Source: Allodiplogaster sudhausi
Lineage: Eukaryota > Nematoda > Chromadorea > Rhabditida > Diplogasteridae
Reading direction: 5' to 3'
Assembly: GCA_945643635.1 (NCBI GenBank)
Contig: CALZFC010000078.1
Coordinates: 312,501-376,500 of the forward strand
Length of the DNA: 64,000 nt
In this document: one piece after another, positions 22,160-33,826 of the stretch
How positions within the stretch are numbered: position 1 is the first letter of the stretch
Layout: the number at the start of each line of letters is the position of its first letter
Made by a program: the position numbers and the translations under genes
Notes under the pieces: model-generated
What the model saw: only the letters and a program-made list of their open reading frames with translations
Told to the model about the DNA's origin: nothing
The model's database searches: none

Positions 22160-22945
22160 ATGCTCTGGCAAATCACATACTTCCTGCTTCTTCTGTCATT
22201 TGTTCACTGGAGCGGTAATACAGCTTAAGGTTTATTTGGGGGGGGGGGTGATCATGGCCGGCACTTATTGACTTTTATGGAAATGAACTGCCGGTCGACG
22301 AAATTACTTTCCATCGCGACCACGCTGCTTCAGCGGATGATGCCGGAGGATTGATGTTTTCCATCTTCGTTAATGCGCTTGTTCTTGCATACAGGTCAGC
22401 TACAGAATATGAGGCTCTATTCCACATGCCTTGTGCTAGCAATATTTATGCATTCCAAAATCCCATAAATGGTCTTCTCAACTGGCAAGCGAGCCGTCCG
22501 AACCGTCGCTCATGACTTGCGAGAATCCACAAATCAGCTGCGACGAGGAAACTCACTGCTACGCACAATGGATGACCAACATGGTTGGAGGGGGCAGAGA
22601 GAAAAAGAGAGAGAAAAGTGAGAAACATAGAGCAAGAGAGTAGGGTTGAGTATGAAAAATTGATAGAAGAGATATGTATGTAGATCGAGATATGTACATA
22701 CATTGAAAAGTAGATTTCGAGATTAAAGTGTAATGACTTCCTATGAACGCAGTGCAGTTATTTTTTCAGGTCAATCAAAAAATCTATATTCATTCAATTG
22801 TCGATGTTTCCTGGTCAGCAACGCCGACCTACAATTTCATTTGCCTTAAAGGCCAAGAGCCGACTTATTATCAACTTGTATGTAAATAATGCGACTGGCC
22901 CGCCCGTTCGATGGTGTGACTCTCAAGTGCTGCATGTAACAGGCT
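22160..22945 (+). pseudogene. Pseudogene related to the 10.5-kb gene
   Basis: Exon 1 (22160-22214) is a good signal peptide, MLWQITYFLLLLSFVHWSG. Exon 2 (22294-22394) is 10 bp shorter than its 111-bp counterpart, so it is frameshifted, and its acceptor CAG has become CCG. A later exon (about 22470-22580) keeps MTCENPQISCDEETHCYAQW. The C-terminal exon (about 22815-22940) begins ATPTYNFICLKGQEPTYYQL and then runs into an in-frame TAA after LVCK. No Thr stalk remains. Confidence 0.7.
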
Positions 22946-23760
22946 AAACGTCGGAGGCATGTTCCAATAGTCGCTTCATTAGTTCCTTTTTATCGCCTTC
23001 TATAATAAGGGTTCGTTCGATGCATACAGCGATCCGCTTCTCGCTTTTCCGTCTTTGGTGGCAAGACGAAGTCAGGGCCTGGCTCCCCCTGAGTGGGGCG
23101 GGTGCAGTGGCTACTCTTCCTTTCCTTTCCCTTCTCTTCCCCCTATCTTCCCCTTCTAAGTTCTACTTCTCTAAGTTTTTTTTCTCACTTATCTTAATCT
23201 TTACTCTATCACAATCAGGAACTTTTTAATAATTACTGCATTTTGCTTCTCCAAGTGTCGTCACATTAATTTATTTTGATGTCAAAAAATATATATATAT
23301 GTCACAAACATATACATATTCGCATTCTGATAAAGTATTTTTCACATGCATTTGTGATGATGTGTAATTAGTTTAAGCTTACATCGCTGTTTTTAAATGT
23401 CAAAATTATTTCAGCATCTGAAGCCGATAATGTTGTCATGCGCCGTTTAAAACAATACGATCAATATTGAAATTGATTTTATGTGATTTTCTTTAATTAC
23501 ATTGTATGGACTACTTTTGAATATTTCTAATTAGAACGACTTTGAAGGTGTTTATATTTTTTCCCTTTAAATGATCTTTTGCAAATGTGAAAAAATTCGT
23601 CTCTATGTAAGTATAGGCGTCCCAGGAACTATAGAATTCCCATGGGAAATAAAGCGTCACATAGAACATCTAGGCGTCCGATGGATCAAATGGGTCCCAT
23701 CGGAAATATAGGCGTCGTCCGATATTATGAAAGTTACAAAACGAAGTATATTAAGCATTT
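22946..23760. other. Non-coding interval
   Basis: AT-rich, with a TC-rich tract at 23110-23180. About 23400-23560 resembles 15390-15480 and 24960-25060 (motif TGTTGTCATGCGCCGTTTAAA). No gene recognised. Confidence 0.35.
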
Positions 23761-23764
23761 TCGA

Positions 23765-23906
23765 AAGTCACATGACGTCTGAGCCGGGTAGTATATTATT
23801 TCAAAGTTCCGCCATAAATGATTTTGGACTACTGCGGATGATAATACAAATCGGCTATACCACAAGACGGACGAGCAGTGCAAGTTGAAGGTGAGACAGC
23901 CGCATA
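23765..23906 (-). pseudogene. Family H remnant: signal exon and a stub of exon 2
   Basis: On the minus strand 23906-23862 encodes MRLSHLQLALLVRLV with the usual GTG/GTATAG boundary. Exon 2 is cut to its first dozen bases (ACGTCATGTGAC after the CTCAG acceptor at 23778). The conserved family H upstream block follows at about 23960-24330. Confidence 0.65.
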
Positions 23907-24439
23907 ATTCTACAGAACCTGCGATAAAATAAAATAAAGCTCAAAATTGCAATAATGTTGTCGTACTAAAGTCTATAAGTTGTCAAATCATTTGCAATTT
24001 GAATCTCAAACAGAATCCTATGCGACAAATGCTTTACGACTTTCTCAAATATTCGTCAAGTTAAGTGCTACTTCCGTGGCCTGTGACGCCTTCCAGGCCT
24101 TTCCGCTGTTCCTCCCGAAACTAGCTGGCAGGCACTTGAGGGCAGTCTGTCCCCCGCCAAGGGGGCGGAGCTGCCATTGGGGCGTCGGGCCACGTAACAT
24201 AAGCAAAGACATTGAGGTGTCGCATTAGGCAGCTTCTCTGTCAACTCCACAATGCAGCGTTTCACTAATGTCTTAGCAGCGTTGTCATGAGGAAAACAAG
24301 AGGGGACACGAATGACACAACTGCGAACGGGCATCAAACATTTTCCTGCTACAACAAAAATACAGTACTGAAATACTCTCATGGAGTGCGTATACAAGCA
24401 TATTTTTCTTCTGACAATGAGCAATATATTTTTTTCCGT

Positions 24440-25065
24440 ATATGAATCTTTAACTACGACTACACCCGCGCCATGCCTGCCCCATACTGCTGATGCAAGC
24501 GAGGCGTCAGAACCATCGGACATGACTTGCGAGAAACCACAAAAAGCCAGAAGGGGAGCAGAGAGAAAGGCACGAGAGGTTGAGTATGGAAAAGATAGAT
24601 GAGATTGATACGTATCTAGAGAGTGAAGTCACAGTGAGAGGAAGAATGATCCGTCTCCTTCTGCACCATGCGGTAATTAATTTTTTAAGATTAGTCTGAA
24701 AATCTATATTCATGTAATCGCCGTTTTTTTCTTGGTCAGCAACGCCGACGTACAAATTCGTTTGCCTCAAGGGTCAAAGGCCAACTTATTATCAGCTTGT
24801 GAACAATGAAACTGGTCCGCTCGTTCCCGACGGTGTCACTCTCAAGTGCTGCATAACCAGGCTAAATGTCGGAGACATTTCCTTATTTCAACATACGATC
24901 TTAAACAAATATCTGTTTCCACATACATACATTTGTAATGACGTAATAAATTCACTCAAATTCAATTTGCTATCCTTAAATATCAAAATTATCACAGTAT
25001 ATGAAGCCGACAGTGTTGCTGTGCGGCGTTTAAACGAGCTTGTTCTCAATCGATTGAACATATGA
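24440..25065 (+). pseudogene. Decayed copy with module 2 and C-terminal module
   Basis: About 24460-24545 reads TTPAPCLPHTADASEASEPSDMTCEKPQ, matching module 2 but followed by a non-homologous AG-rich stretch. The last exon (about 24740 to the TGA at 25065) has TYKFVCLKGQRPTYYQLVNN...GVTLKCC. It then lacks the usual stop and runs on for about 70 residues of unrelated sequence. Signal and PAN-like exons are missing. Confidence 0.55.
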
Positions 25066-25119
25066 AATCCAGTAATTACCCTATGAACTTATATAAAATT
25101 GCCCAAAGAGCTCTGTTAC

Positions 25120-25370
25120 TAAATTGATACCAAACTGTAAGCAAAATGTAACCAACTTGTAAAATTTAGCTACAATTTATTTGCTAATTGGTTACAATTT
25201 ATGTATGTATGTATCAACAACTTGGTTAGACTTTAGTTACAATTTCGTAACAATTTAGTCACAATTTTGTTACAACGGATGGTTACAATTTAGTTACACT
25301 TATTTGACAACATAGCTACAACTTGGTCACAATTTTGCTACAATTTCGTGGAAAACAAACTCTCTTTCCT
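25120..25370. repeat. TTACAATTT-type short tandem satellite, left block
   Basis: Degenerate units of roughly 10-20 bp (GGTTACAATTTAGTTACAAT) repeat here. The same array occurs at 26130-26330, and in reverse complement at 28600-28790. The sequence just after this block (TCTCTTTCCTGCTGAGCC...GGAAAGAAGCACAG, 25360-25450) recurs inverted at 28510-28590 and direct at 28095-28200. Confidence 0.7.
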
Positions 25371-25862
25371 GCTGAGCCTCTTCTACATCGAGGCGAAAAT
25401 GACAACGGAAGCACTAATGGAAAGAAGCACAGACGATAAGTGCTCGAAAGAAATTGTTTAGCCGCGTACTATCCTAAATGGCTTCTCCACGAGCAAGCTA
25501 TTAAAAATCTTCTCCTGACAATGAGGACATCTACATATGAAACGAGCTAAAATGTCTATTGAGGCCAAACATAAACCTGCCAAATATGTAGTTGTCTATA
25601 TCGAGTAGGCTTATTAGCTTAAATGTTAGGAGTAGTGTTATGCTCATAATCAGATGCGAAACCAACAAAATCGTCATGTGTCTCACCCAATCACAAACTT
25701 CCATGGCTGACGACTGTGAAAAGGTTGGAATGCCGTTGCACATCCCACAAATTATCCGGAGATGGTCATTTTATCTTCAAAGCACCATAACGTTCTTGTC
25801 AATTTGAATTCGCGCCTTTTTGCCTGATAACGACGCGTGTTGAAATAGCTTGCTCATTGTCA

Positions 25863-26031
25863 GCGCGCCGGCTGCGAGGCGGTCGCCATCAATGGCAGCC
25901 TCGCTCGCTGACCATGAGCACTTCTCGGAAGGCGCAGTCGATTTCATGTACCAGCCACAGTGCCACTATATCAAGACGTGCTCGACGACTGTTGAAGTTA
26001 CAACAAAATCAATATCAACAAGAATGACGGT
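25863..26031 (+). pseudogene. Family A exon 3 remnant
   Basis: After a TGTCAG acceptor the frame reads RAGCEAVAINGSLAR. Extra bases (ACCATGAG) then replace the C of the TGC codon and create a stop. The remainder still reads CACTTCTCGGAAGG...CCAGCCACAGT...ATCAAGACGTGCTCG. The stalk is reduced to about 15 codons. No other exons lie nearby. Confidence 0.65.
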
Positions 26032-26129
26032 CTGGTCGTCGATTCCTTGAAAACATTTGAAAGATGCCCTCCTTGAGCACCAAACTGCAAATCGCAGAAT
26101 GGTCACGATCGTCGAGTGTGCCGAATTTA

Positions 26130-26570
26130 TGTAGTTTCAATTTGGATAAAATTTAGCTACAATGGAGTTACAATTTTGTTAAAATTTATCTTCTATTTGG
26201 TTACTATTTATCAACAATTTGGTTAGAATTTGTTTACAATTTGGTCACAATTTTGTTACAATGGTTACAATTTCGTTACAGTATTGTTGCAATTGTTTTA
26301 TAATTTAGGTACAATCTGCTCTGTAAATGAAAACAGGCCAACTGACAGGATTGTTGACACAAGAAGGCTAACTGACATGAGTTCGCACGAAAGAAGGCTA
26401 ACTGACAAGATTGTACACACCGGAAAGGCTAACTGGTAGGATTGCAAAAAGTGGAAATTCCAATTGGCAGGAATTTCCGTCGGAAGGCCTATCAACAGGA
26501 GTTGGAAGGCTAACTGACAAGAATTTCGAAAATGCCTAATTCTGAAATTGCACCTAGAGAACAAGTTTAG
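26130..26570. repeat. Satellite block and GGCTAACTGACA repeats
   Basis: A second TTACAATTT array (26130-26330) is followed by at least four copies of an AGGCTAACTGACAGGATTG-type unit (26335-26525). The boundary motif CTCTGTAAATGAAAACAGG at about 26318 is found inverted at about 28040-28065, so the two sides bracket 26.6-27.9 kb. Confidence 0.65.
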
Positions 26571-26900
26571 ACAAGTTTAGTGGTTGTTGTGATTTCTTTT
26601 TTGATAGAGTGGTTTCTTCACGTTCTGGTTCTCCTGCAATTGCCATTTTCGCATAATTATTTGCTTATTAAGTGCTTGATGCGAATTGCGAGCAAGCACG
26701 CCGGTTCGTTTCGAGTGGCGCTACGCCTTGCTGCTAATCAGCACCTCGAAGACCTTCGCACCCCATCTCGTTGCCATCCGGCTCACATCAGGTGCGTACT
26801 TTAATTTAGCGCATGCCCCGGCTGCCGGATGTCCAAATAGTACTCAAGGTTGGTAGAGAAGAAGATAAAAAATATGCATCGTAGTTCATTTGTCATTTAG

Positions 26901-27011
26901 ATGCTCGCCGCTAGCTTCGACATGAGCATTGGCGGACTTTGGCTCGATGCTCTCATTCGTAATCACTTACCCGAGGGATTCAAGACCAAGTACGGCATCG
27001 ATGCGAAGTAA
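26901..27011 (+). pseudogene. HSP110-like (HSP70 superfamily) gene fragment
   Basis: The 36-residue frame after a TTTAG acceptor contains SFDMSIGGLWLDALIRNHL and EGFKTKYGIDAK, then TAA. This matches the conserved 'FD..LGG..FD..LV.HF..EF..KY' segment of HSP110/HSPA4-type chaperones, which lies in the ATPase domain. Nothing upstream or downstream in the window extends the chaperone. An isolated ~110-bp exon-like piece inside a repeat-bounded block indicates a captured fragment. The family call is by recalled motif. Confidence 0.5.
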
Positions 27012-27386
27012 TTACCCAGGTTAGGGGAGAAATTGTAGGATTTTTCTAATTGTAGGATCGTGGCAAGTGGACGGCGTTGTTCCCGAGCCGAATGGAGAAT
27101 CGCGAAAGGTATACTTTTTGGAATGTTTGATAATGTGAATGAAAAGAAGATAAATAAATAGTAATTATGCTGCTTCCTTCCCTCTTCTTTTCCTATCTTA
27201 TAAGCGATTGCTTTAGTGAGATTGGCCGTGCCGGATGGATAAGAAGGCCGCGTCCACTACGAGAGCTTCCCTGCATCACCAATCCGACTACGGACTGTTA
27301 GTTTAACTGGCCAATTCTTTGTAGCATTCTAGTTTTTTTTGCTATTCCAGAGAACGGGTATATTGTAGTTATTTCGTGTTTGTAGC

Positions 27387-27615
27387 GTGGCGCCCTGAGC
27401 CTTCCTCGTCTGGTTGCCCCGCTCCGCAATGCCAGTGCCCGCCAGTCCTCGGGCGGCTTCTACGGCTCGAACAACTTTGTCGGCTTCCGCGAGAGTATGA
27501 ACCACCAGCTGAAGTCGGCTGAGCAAACTAAGGAAACCTGGAAGAAGATCTTCTTCGTGTGCTCCATCCCCTGCCTCGTCCTCACGATGTATGCCGCCTT
27601 TGCGCGCAATATTAT
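27387..27615 (+). pseudogene. Cytochrome c oxidase subunit 6A-like fragment
   Basis: After a TTTGTAG acceptor the frame reads RGALSLPRLVAPLRNASARQ, like a mitochondrial targeting segment, then FYGSNNFVGFRESMNHQLKS, then WKKIFFVCSIPCLVLTMYAAF. The last part is the membrane helix region typical of COX6A. The frame continues to a possible donor (AG/GTAGTG) near 27616. The C-terminal PW-GDG-NHT-FHNP part of COX6A is not found downstream, and only doubtful exons lie upstream. GC content and codon use here (Cys, Leu and Arg codons ending in C or G) differ from the flanking AT-rich DNA. It may be a truncated duplicate or a real gene whose last exon I missed. Confidence 0.55.
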
Positions 27616-27959
27616 AGGTAGTGATTGCTTTGTGAATGATCGTCAATCTTTTGAAAAAATAACTCAAATTAAGTCAAATACTTGTTTAATCTTTTTCCCG
27701 TTCGTTCTATGTCATTTCTAAGGCTGACTTTCTGTGTATACTCTTATTTTGAACCGTCCTGTAGACTTATATTCACTCTTAGACTATGAACGTTCTTACA
27801 AATAAGTCTTTTATGCTGTAATTGAAAAATCAGAAAATGCCGGATATAAAGTGTGTTTCATTGTTGTGCTCAATGCAAAGTGATGTTTACAAATTATAGT
27901 GCAGATGGATGAGAAGGTGCGTGGTTGAATTTTCAAATAGTACCTAGTGCACCTAACGA

Positions 27960-28210
27960 AACAATCCTGCCAGTAAGCCTTCCTGCGCGCTTTTGGAAGG
28001 CTGATCGACAGGCATGCTGATGCCTTCCACAAACCTGTCAGTTGGCCTGTTTTCATTTACAGAGTGGTTATAAATTAGTTACAGTTTGTTTAAAAAGCAA
28101 CTCTCTTTCTTGTTGAGCCCCTCCTACTTTGTGTCCCTGGGAGATGGCAAGGGAAGCTGTAATGGAAAGAAGCTCGGATGATAAGTGCTCCAAAGAATGA
28201 TGATGTTTGA
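27960..28210. repeat. Right inner repeat of the satellite-bounded block
   Basis: Inverted counterpart of 26318-26450 (AACAGGCCAACTGACAGG read on the minus strand), joined to a direct copy of the TCTCTTTCTTGTTGAGCC...GGAAAGAAGC segment seen at 25360. Confidence 0.6.
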
Positions 28211-28499
28211 ACCTCCCGGTGGCGAAGCGGCGATGGACCAATCATGCTACCTACCTCTGATGGCCTCTCCCCCCTTCTCCGTTTCCCTCCCCTTCGGTCG
28301 GTTATCTTCAGCGTCCGAACTCCGAAAGATCTTTAAATAAATAAATAGTTGTAATACAAGTTTGTTGAATGCATCGGTCGTCTCCTTCTCTCCCTCCTCA
28401 CAACCACTTGTCTGCTTGCTCTTCTACTCATCGTTCTACCACTTCACGGACCACTCTGTTGTCCTGTTTTCGATGATCTCTGTCTTTCTTCTCACATTC

Positions 28500-28830
28500 G
28501 ATAACATTTTGTGTCAACTGAAGTCTTCTTCCATAAACGTTTCCCTTGCCGTCTCCCTGGGCCACAAACTAGAAGGGTCTCAACAGGAAAGACAGTTGGT
28601 TTTTAACTAATTTGAAACTAAATTGTAACCAAATATAACTAATTTATAGAAATATTGCATCTAAAGTCTAACTAAATTAAAACCAAATTGCAAAAATTTG
28701 TGACCAAATTGTAACGAAATTGTAACTAAATTCTAACCAAATTGTAAATAAATTGTAAAAAATTGAAACCAAATTTGCTGCTAAAGTGTAAGCATAGTCA
28801 AGTGCATGTAAAACACCATTTCAAGGAATG
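28500..28830. repeat. Satellite, inverted right block
   Basis: Reverse complement of the left block. AACAGGAAAGACAGTTGGTT at 28580 is followed by units of AACTAAATTGTAACCAAA. With 25120-25450 it forms outer inverted ends about 3.6 kb apart. Confidence 0.65.
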
Positions 28831-29326
28831 CGATTTTAACACGGTTTTATTATCAACGGAAGCAGTTGACAAGGAGAGCAGCAAAGACGCCTGGTAAACT
28901 CGTCGGGCAAAAATGACGGGTAGAAACACAGCTAGAAACAGCAAATAGATGTTCAAAACAATCCGTATGAGAACCAAATTCAGATTACAATTCCAATACA
29001 CACCACAGTAATTGTTCAATTGTGGCTAATTCATAACTAAGATTGACAAATCTTGGAGATAGAGAAAGAGGAGAAGAGACAAAAAGGGGTGCTGGCAGAG
29101 CTACCCCACCACCAAATTTCCGAAACCGCTGCAGAAGACAACACTGAAGATGCCAGGCTTCGACAAGGATCGGTGAGAAAAGAAGAGAAGAGTAAGAGAG
29201 GGTGATCGGCTCATTTAATTTAGGCCAATTAAAGAGAGTATGGGCAGAGACATAAAGTTACAGGATTGCAAGCAGGTTGTAGTTTGGACACAGATGTACA
29301 TTCAAAACATGATGAAGTGTCATCAG

Positions 29327-30528
29327 TCAGGTGAGAGAGCGAATGGCGCACGTTACGCTCATCGTGACGTTGAAGTCTCCTTTGTATGATGTCCATGTAT
29401 TCGGGACGTCGTCACGGCAGAAGGGCGTATTGTTCAGTTGTATCCATGTTTGTGCAGTTTCGTCGACGAGCTAAAAAAATAATGTAAATATACTTTCCTG
29501 TTTTTTTTTCATAAATGAATTATATTAATCTTCAATATATTTTGTTGCTATCTCCATTTTCTCATCCTTTTATTTTTACTGAAAACCGTTTCTCTTGATA
29601 TGCCGACTTGCTGTAGGGATCGAAGAGGCTGTTTCACTTACGACAGTTCCAATCTAACCTCGAGTGCATGAACAAGCAGGGAATTCGGCTTTTTGACAAT
29701 TGTATTTCAACGATTACAGATAAATCCAATCTTTAGCATTTTTCTTCATCTTCTGAAAACCATAAAAGTCAGCCTATCTGCGTCTCGATGAATTTCACTT
29801 TTTGGATCAGGGAAAATAACGGTAAAAACTGTCGACATTTTTGGCTCCTTAAAATGGGCACTGTATGGAGCTAAAGACGCAATAGTCGGAATTTTTGATG
29901 TAAACGTACCATGAGCTTCTCTCCATTAGCAAATAGAGGGCATTTCAGGTAATTGCAGTCCACCACCGTCCTGCCGACGTCAGGGGCTTTACATGAATAG
30001 CCGGAAGCGAAGAAGGTGCTGTTGCTGTATTCGCAGTTGCAAACTGAACGCACAAACGAGGCATACTTTGTCATTTGTGTTAACACATATTCTTTGACTC
30101 TTATATGTATCTGTAATTTTCTATTTGTGAGAGATCTTACTCGAATTCCTTATTAAACTGTACTCAGTCTTTCTGAACAAAACAAAATATATCTAGGAAA
30201 AAACCTTAAAACAGGCTTTCCGTCGTGTGCAGCCCCAATTTGAAGGCTTTTTATGCATTGTCAAATGGGATTAAAGTTCTAGCTGTTGAAAGAAACTTTC
30301 TAGCACCTCGAATGCCTTCAAGGTTTGAAAGGCCAGACCGGTTGTTGTTGCTGTTGTTGTTGTTGGTGTTGTTATTGTTGTTGTTACTGGTGTTGGTGTT
30401 GTTGTTGTTGGTGTTGGTGGTGGTCTTGTTGTTGTTGTTGTTGTTGGTGGTGTTAGTGTTGTTGTTATTGGTGTTGGTGTTGTTGTTGTTGTTGGTGGTG
30501 CTGTTGTTGTTGTCGTTATTGATGTTGG

Positions 30529-30559
<31 letters not shown>

Positions 30560-31414
30560 GGTGTTATTGTTGTTGTTATTGCTGTTGGTGTTGTTGTTGG
30601 TGATGATGTTGTTGTTGTTGTTGGTGGTGGTGGTGTTATTGTTGTTGTTATTGGTGTTGGTGTTGATGTTGGTGATGGTGTTGTTGTTGTTGTTGCTGTT
30701 GTTGTTGTTGTTGTTGGTGGTGGTGGTGTTATTGTTGTTGTTATTGGTGTGGGTGTTGTTGTTGGTGGTGGTGCTGTTGTTGTTGTTGTTATTGGTATTG
30801 GTGTTGTTGTTGTTGTTGTTGGTGTTGTTGTCGTTATGCTTTCGACTGCAGTCGTGCACTTCCTGACATGGAGCGACTGTTGCTGGCACGTGTGATCGAC
30901 GACGTGGCCGAGAAGTGCGCAGAGAGCCCGGCTGCGATCGAAGGCGACTGCCTCGCAGACGGCGCGCTGAGAAAGCTATTTCAACACGCGTCATTAAAGG
31001 ATCACGGAACTCAATCGAATCTTTTTGAATTATACTGAGTATTGTTGTCGATCCTCTTCTTAACACATGCTCTCTCGTTCTTGTGTCTGGCAAACAGGCG
31101 CGTATTCAAGAATGAGGTGCAACAGTGCAAAATATTTATGGTGCTCATGGTCAGAAGAAAAATGTAGCATGTACATATACGCACTCCGCGCGAATATTTC
31201 AGTAATGTATTTTTGTTGTAGGAAAGGATAGATGGGCAACGAGGGGGTAGAGGGAGAGAGAGAAATTTTAGAAAAAAAAATTAGAGAGAAAGAGAGCAGC
31301 ACTGACCAAATCGCATTTTCCGGTGCAAGCTGCGAGCGTAGCGATGCCCGGGAGCAGCTGAAGACGCTCACGCAACTCATCCGAGTCTCTCTCCTCGTAG
31401 TACTCTCACGCCAT
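29327..31414 (-). pseudogene. Thr-rich secreted-type gene with an early stop (copy F)
   Basis: Minus-strand exons 31414-31307, 30966-30339, 30043-29910 and 29470-29327 are in phase. Exon 2 begins MA, then TGA where relatives have TGC, then EYYEERDSDELRERLQL...LAACTGKCDL. Exon 3 has RAVCEAVAFDRSRALCALLG and a ~170-residue stalk coded by an AAC/ACA-type trinucleotide tract. The two 3' exons form a C-terminal part not seen in the other copies: VCNCEYSNSTFFASGYSCKA...CNYLKCPLFANGEKLM, then LVDETAQTWIQLNNTPFCRD...VTCAIRSLT. No signal exon was found upstream, although the 14.2-kb relative shares the flank. Only the single stop and the missing start argue against function. Confidence 0.6.
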
Positions 31415-32087
31415 CTACGGAAACGCAGTTATGCAAGTCAAATAGCAGTCTTTTTTTATTTAAAAAGGAGTATCTTTCGAATATCAATTTGTTCACCTAC
31501 AGAAGAAATATAGCGCTAAAAAATTATAAAGTGCACCATTCAAAGTGTGTTTAACAATGACAAAAAAAAAAGAAAATCTTACACCGTATTTAGGGAGTAG
31601 AAGAAATATCAGCAGAGGAAACTGTATCATCATTCAACTTCTTAAAGGTCTTTTGAAAAAAAATTATTACTTGATGTTCAACAAAAAAGGAGAATTATCA
31701 AGCACTTAATCGCAATTTTCCGCGATGGGTTCGTAAGACTCTGCGAAAAAAATAATACCGTAAGAAATTCCAATAATGGTCTCGTACTACTGTCTAATTA
31801 AAAGTCATCTAATCAATTGCAAGTTGAACTCATACAGAATTCAATGCAACCCATGTTCTACGATAGTCACGTAAGTCGTTGTCTTGTCAAGCAAAGACAT
31901 TGGGATGTCGCATAAAGCGCCTTGTCATTTTCTTCTCTTCCCGTTCGAATCGGTCTATTGAATCCTAGCAACCTCATTATGCTTGGGCGAAGCTCATTTA
32001 TTTTGATATGCTTTTCCAAAATGAAGAGACATCTTCTCCTTCAACTTACATTCGTTTTCACTCGTAAGATGTCATTATCCACTCTCC

Positions 32088-32129
<42 letters not shown>

Positions 32130-33700
32130 CCTGTCCGCCTCGGAGAGCCCTCCAGATTTCTACCAACTGAATATTATCGACCCTCTAACTGAATCATTGT
32201 TATAAATGCAATATCTTTTATGCTACGCACAATACGCTGTTTATACATACACATCTGTCAACAATAGTTAACGAAAATCAAGAGTACTGCAAAGATCACC
32301 TCATGTACCACTAGTACGGCCAGCTCGAGTACCACCCAACGCGGTACGGGCACTTCAAGTTCCACGCGGAATACCGCCAATATTCCCTCGACAGCAAAGA
32401 AGGTCTTTGACATCGCGACGACGATTCTCAACCCCCCCCCCTCCCCGCAAGCAGATTAACACATTCTATCAGGCACATCATGCAACGTCTCCAAAATGTC
32501 AGATATATTTCTTATTTGCATTTGCATTTGTTGCTTCTGGACAACGCACAATAAAAGCGATATCTTGTAAGAGTAAGTAACCAACGACATTTCGCCAATG
32601 AGAGATTGTGCAAACCGGGAGATTGCAGACATTTCTCACTCCATTATTACATTCTTCCTCTTCGGAGTCCGATATCAAGATCTTTTATTTTCCGTTGCTT
32701 CGAATAGCAATCTTAATTCTCTCTGAAATCGCTAACATTGTCAGTGCTTTCTAAGAATGGATACACAGGGCAATTTCCTCGCCGTTTCTATGGCAAGTCG
32801 TGATGAGGAAGATTGACATGAATGACGTCGAGGGCCTCGTCATTTGGCAATTATATTACGATTGAGAACGGACACCAAAAAGACATGAATGACTTTGAGG
32901 GCCTCGTCATTTGGTATTTATATTTTACGATTGAGAACTGACAGCAAAACATTGTTCATCTGAAGTCAGCACAAGAGAAGTTGATGCTATTAGCAAAATG
33001 ACATCATAGCATTAAATATGAATATAGTGTATTTGAATCTTTTTAAATTCAGTCTCACTCCACGAGGAATGGCAAAGGTAGAAAAATTACTGTTACAGTT
33101 TCGCATAATAATCAAGCATATTGGTTGATTATTTTTTTAATAACTTATACATAAGTGGTGCTGTGAAATGCTAGGACGCGAACTTTTAGAGATGGTCGAC
33201 TTATTGCCCAAGTTTTATAATCTTCCTCCAAATATTGTGTATAGAGATAATGGCATTGAAACATTTGTAAGCTTTATGCTCCCTTTGATGTTGTTAACCG
33301 AGGCTTTGCTCAATTTGGTTCAAGCTAGCATTATAAGTTTCACGAACTCCTTTGACATGGCTACAGTTGCCAGGGTCATTTACATATGGCAAATATATGA
33401 ATCGAGCGGCCTCTTTTCATTCGCATACATTTCGTATTAGAGCGAATTCTCTGTCATATGAATAAATGCTTCTTGTTCAGAGCAGTCTCGGAAAATAGCG
33501 AAAACCTCGCTGTTCATAGTCATAAATTAACAAAGTTATGATAATTTTCAACAGAACTCGAAGAAGCTGATTCACGCGAAAACAGAAAAGCAATGCTTCT
33601 TCTCGTTAACTACCAAGCAATATCCTTTTTGAGGAGTCAAAGCATATTTATGCAATGATTTCGCAACTTTTGTAACATGGAATTGCATTGTGCATAAATA
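31415..33700. other. Remnant-rich interval without an intact gene
   Basis: Contains the family H upstream block (31750-32000), a GA microsatellite (32088-32128), and a short Ser/Thr-rich open stretch at about 32310-32457 (STASSSTTQRGTGTSSS), possibly a stalk relic. It also has family A intron-2 sequence at 32690-33070, within which a ~70-bp segment ending in GAGGGCCTCGTCATTTGG is tandemly duplicated, and a copy of the 9.7-kb flank at 33350-33660. Confidence 0.45.
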
Positions 33701-33709
33701 GATTGCCTG

Positions 33710-33826
33710 CAAAAACTATGAGGAGACAAACTCGGAGGATTTGCATGGCCGGCTCCATCTTCTCGCAGGAACCGGCACGATTGTAGAGTGTGCCGGCGAA
33801 TGCAATCTTACACAGTACTCTTGGTT
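33710..33826 (+). pseudogene. Isolated PAN-like exon 2 remnant
   Basis: After an AATAG acceptor the frame reads IACKNYEETNSEDLHGRLHL, continuing LLAGTGTIVECAGECN, which aligns with exon 2 of family A. The donor position has TACTCT instead of GT. Its closest relative in the window is the exon piece in the palindrome arms at 44.5/46.5 kb. Confidence 0.5.

Noticed and set aside
28205..28345. Possible tRNA-like segment before a TAAATAAATAAATAG tail
   Set aside because: A weak box A/B resemblance on the minus strand does not agree with the tail on the plus strand.
32088..32128. GA tract with an open frame
   Set aside because: Simple microsatellite.
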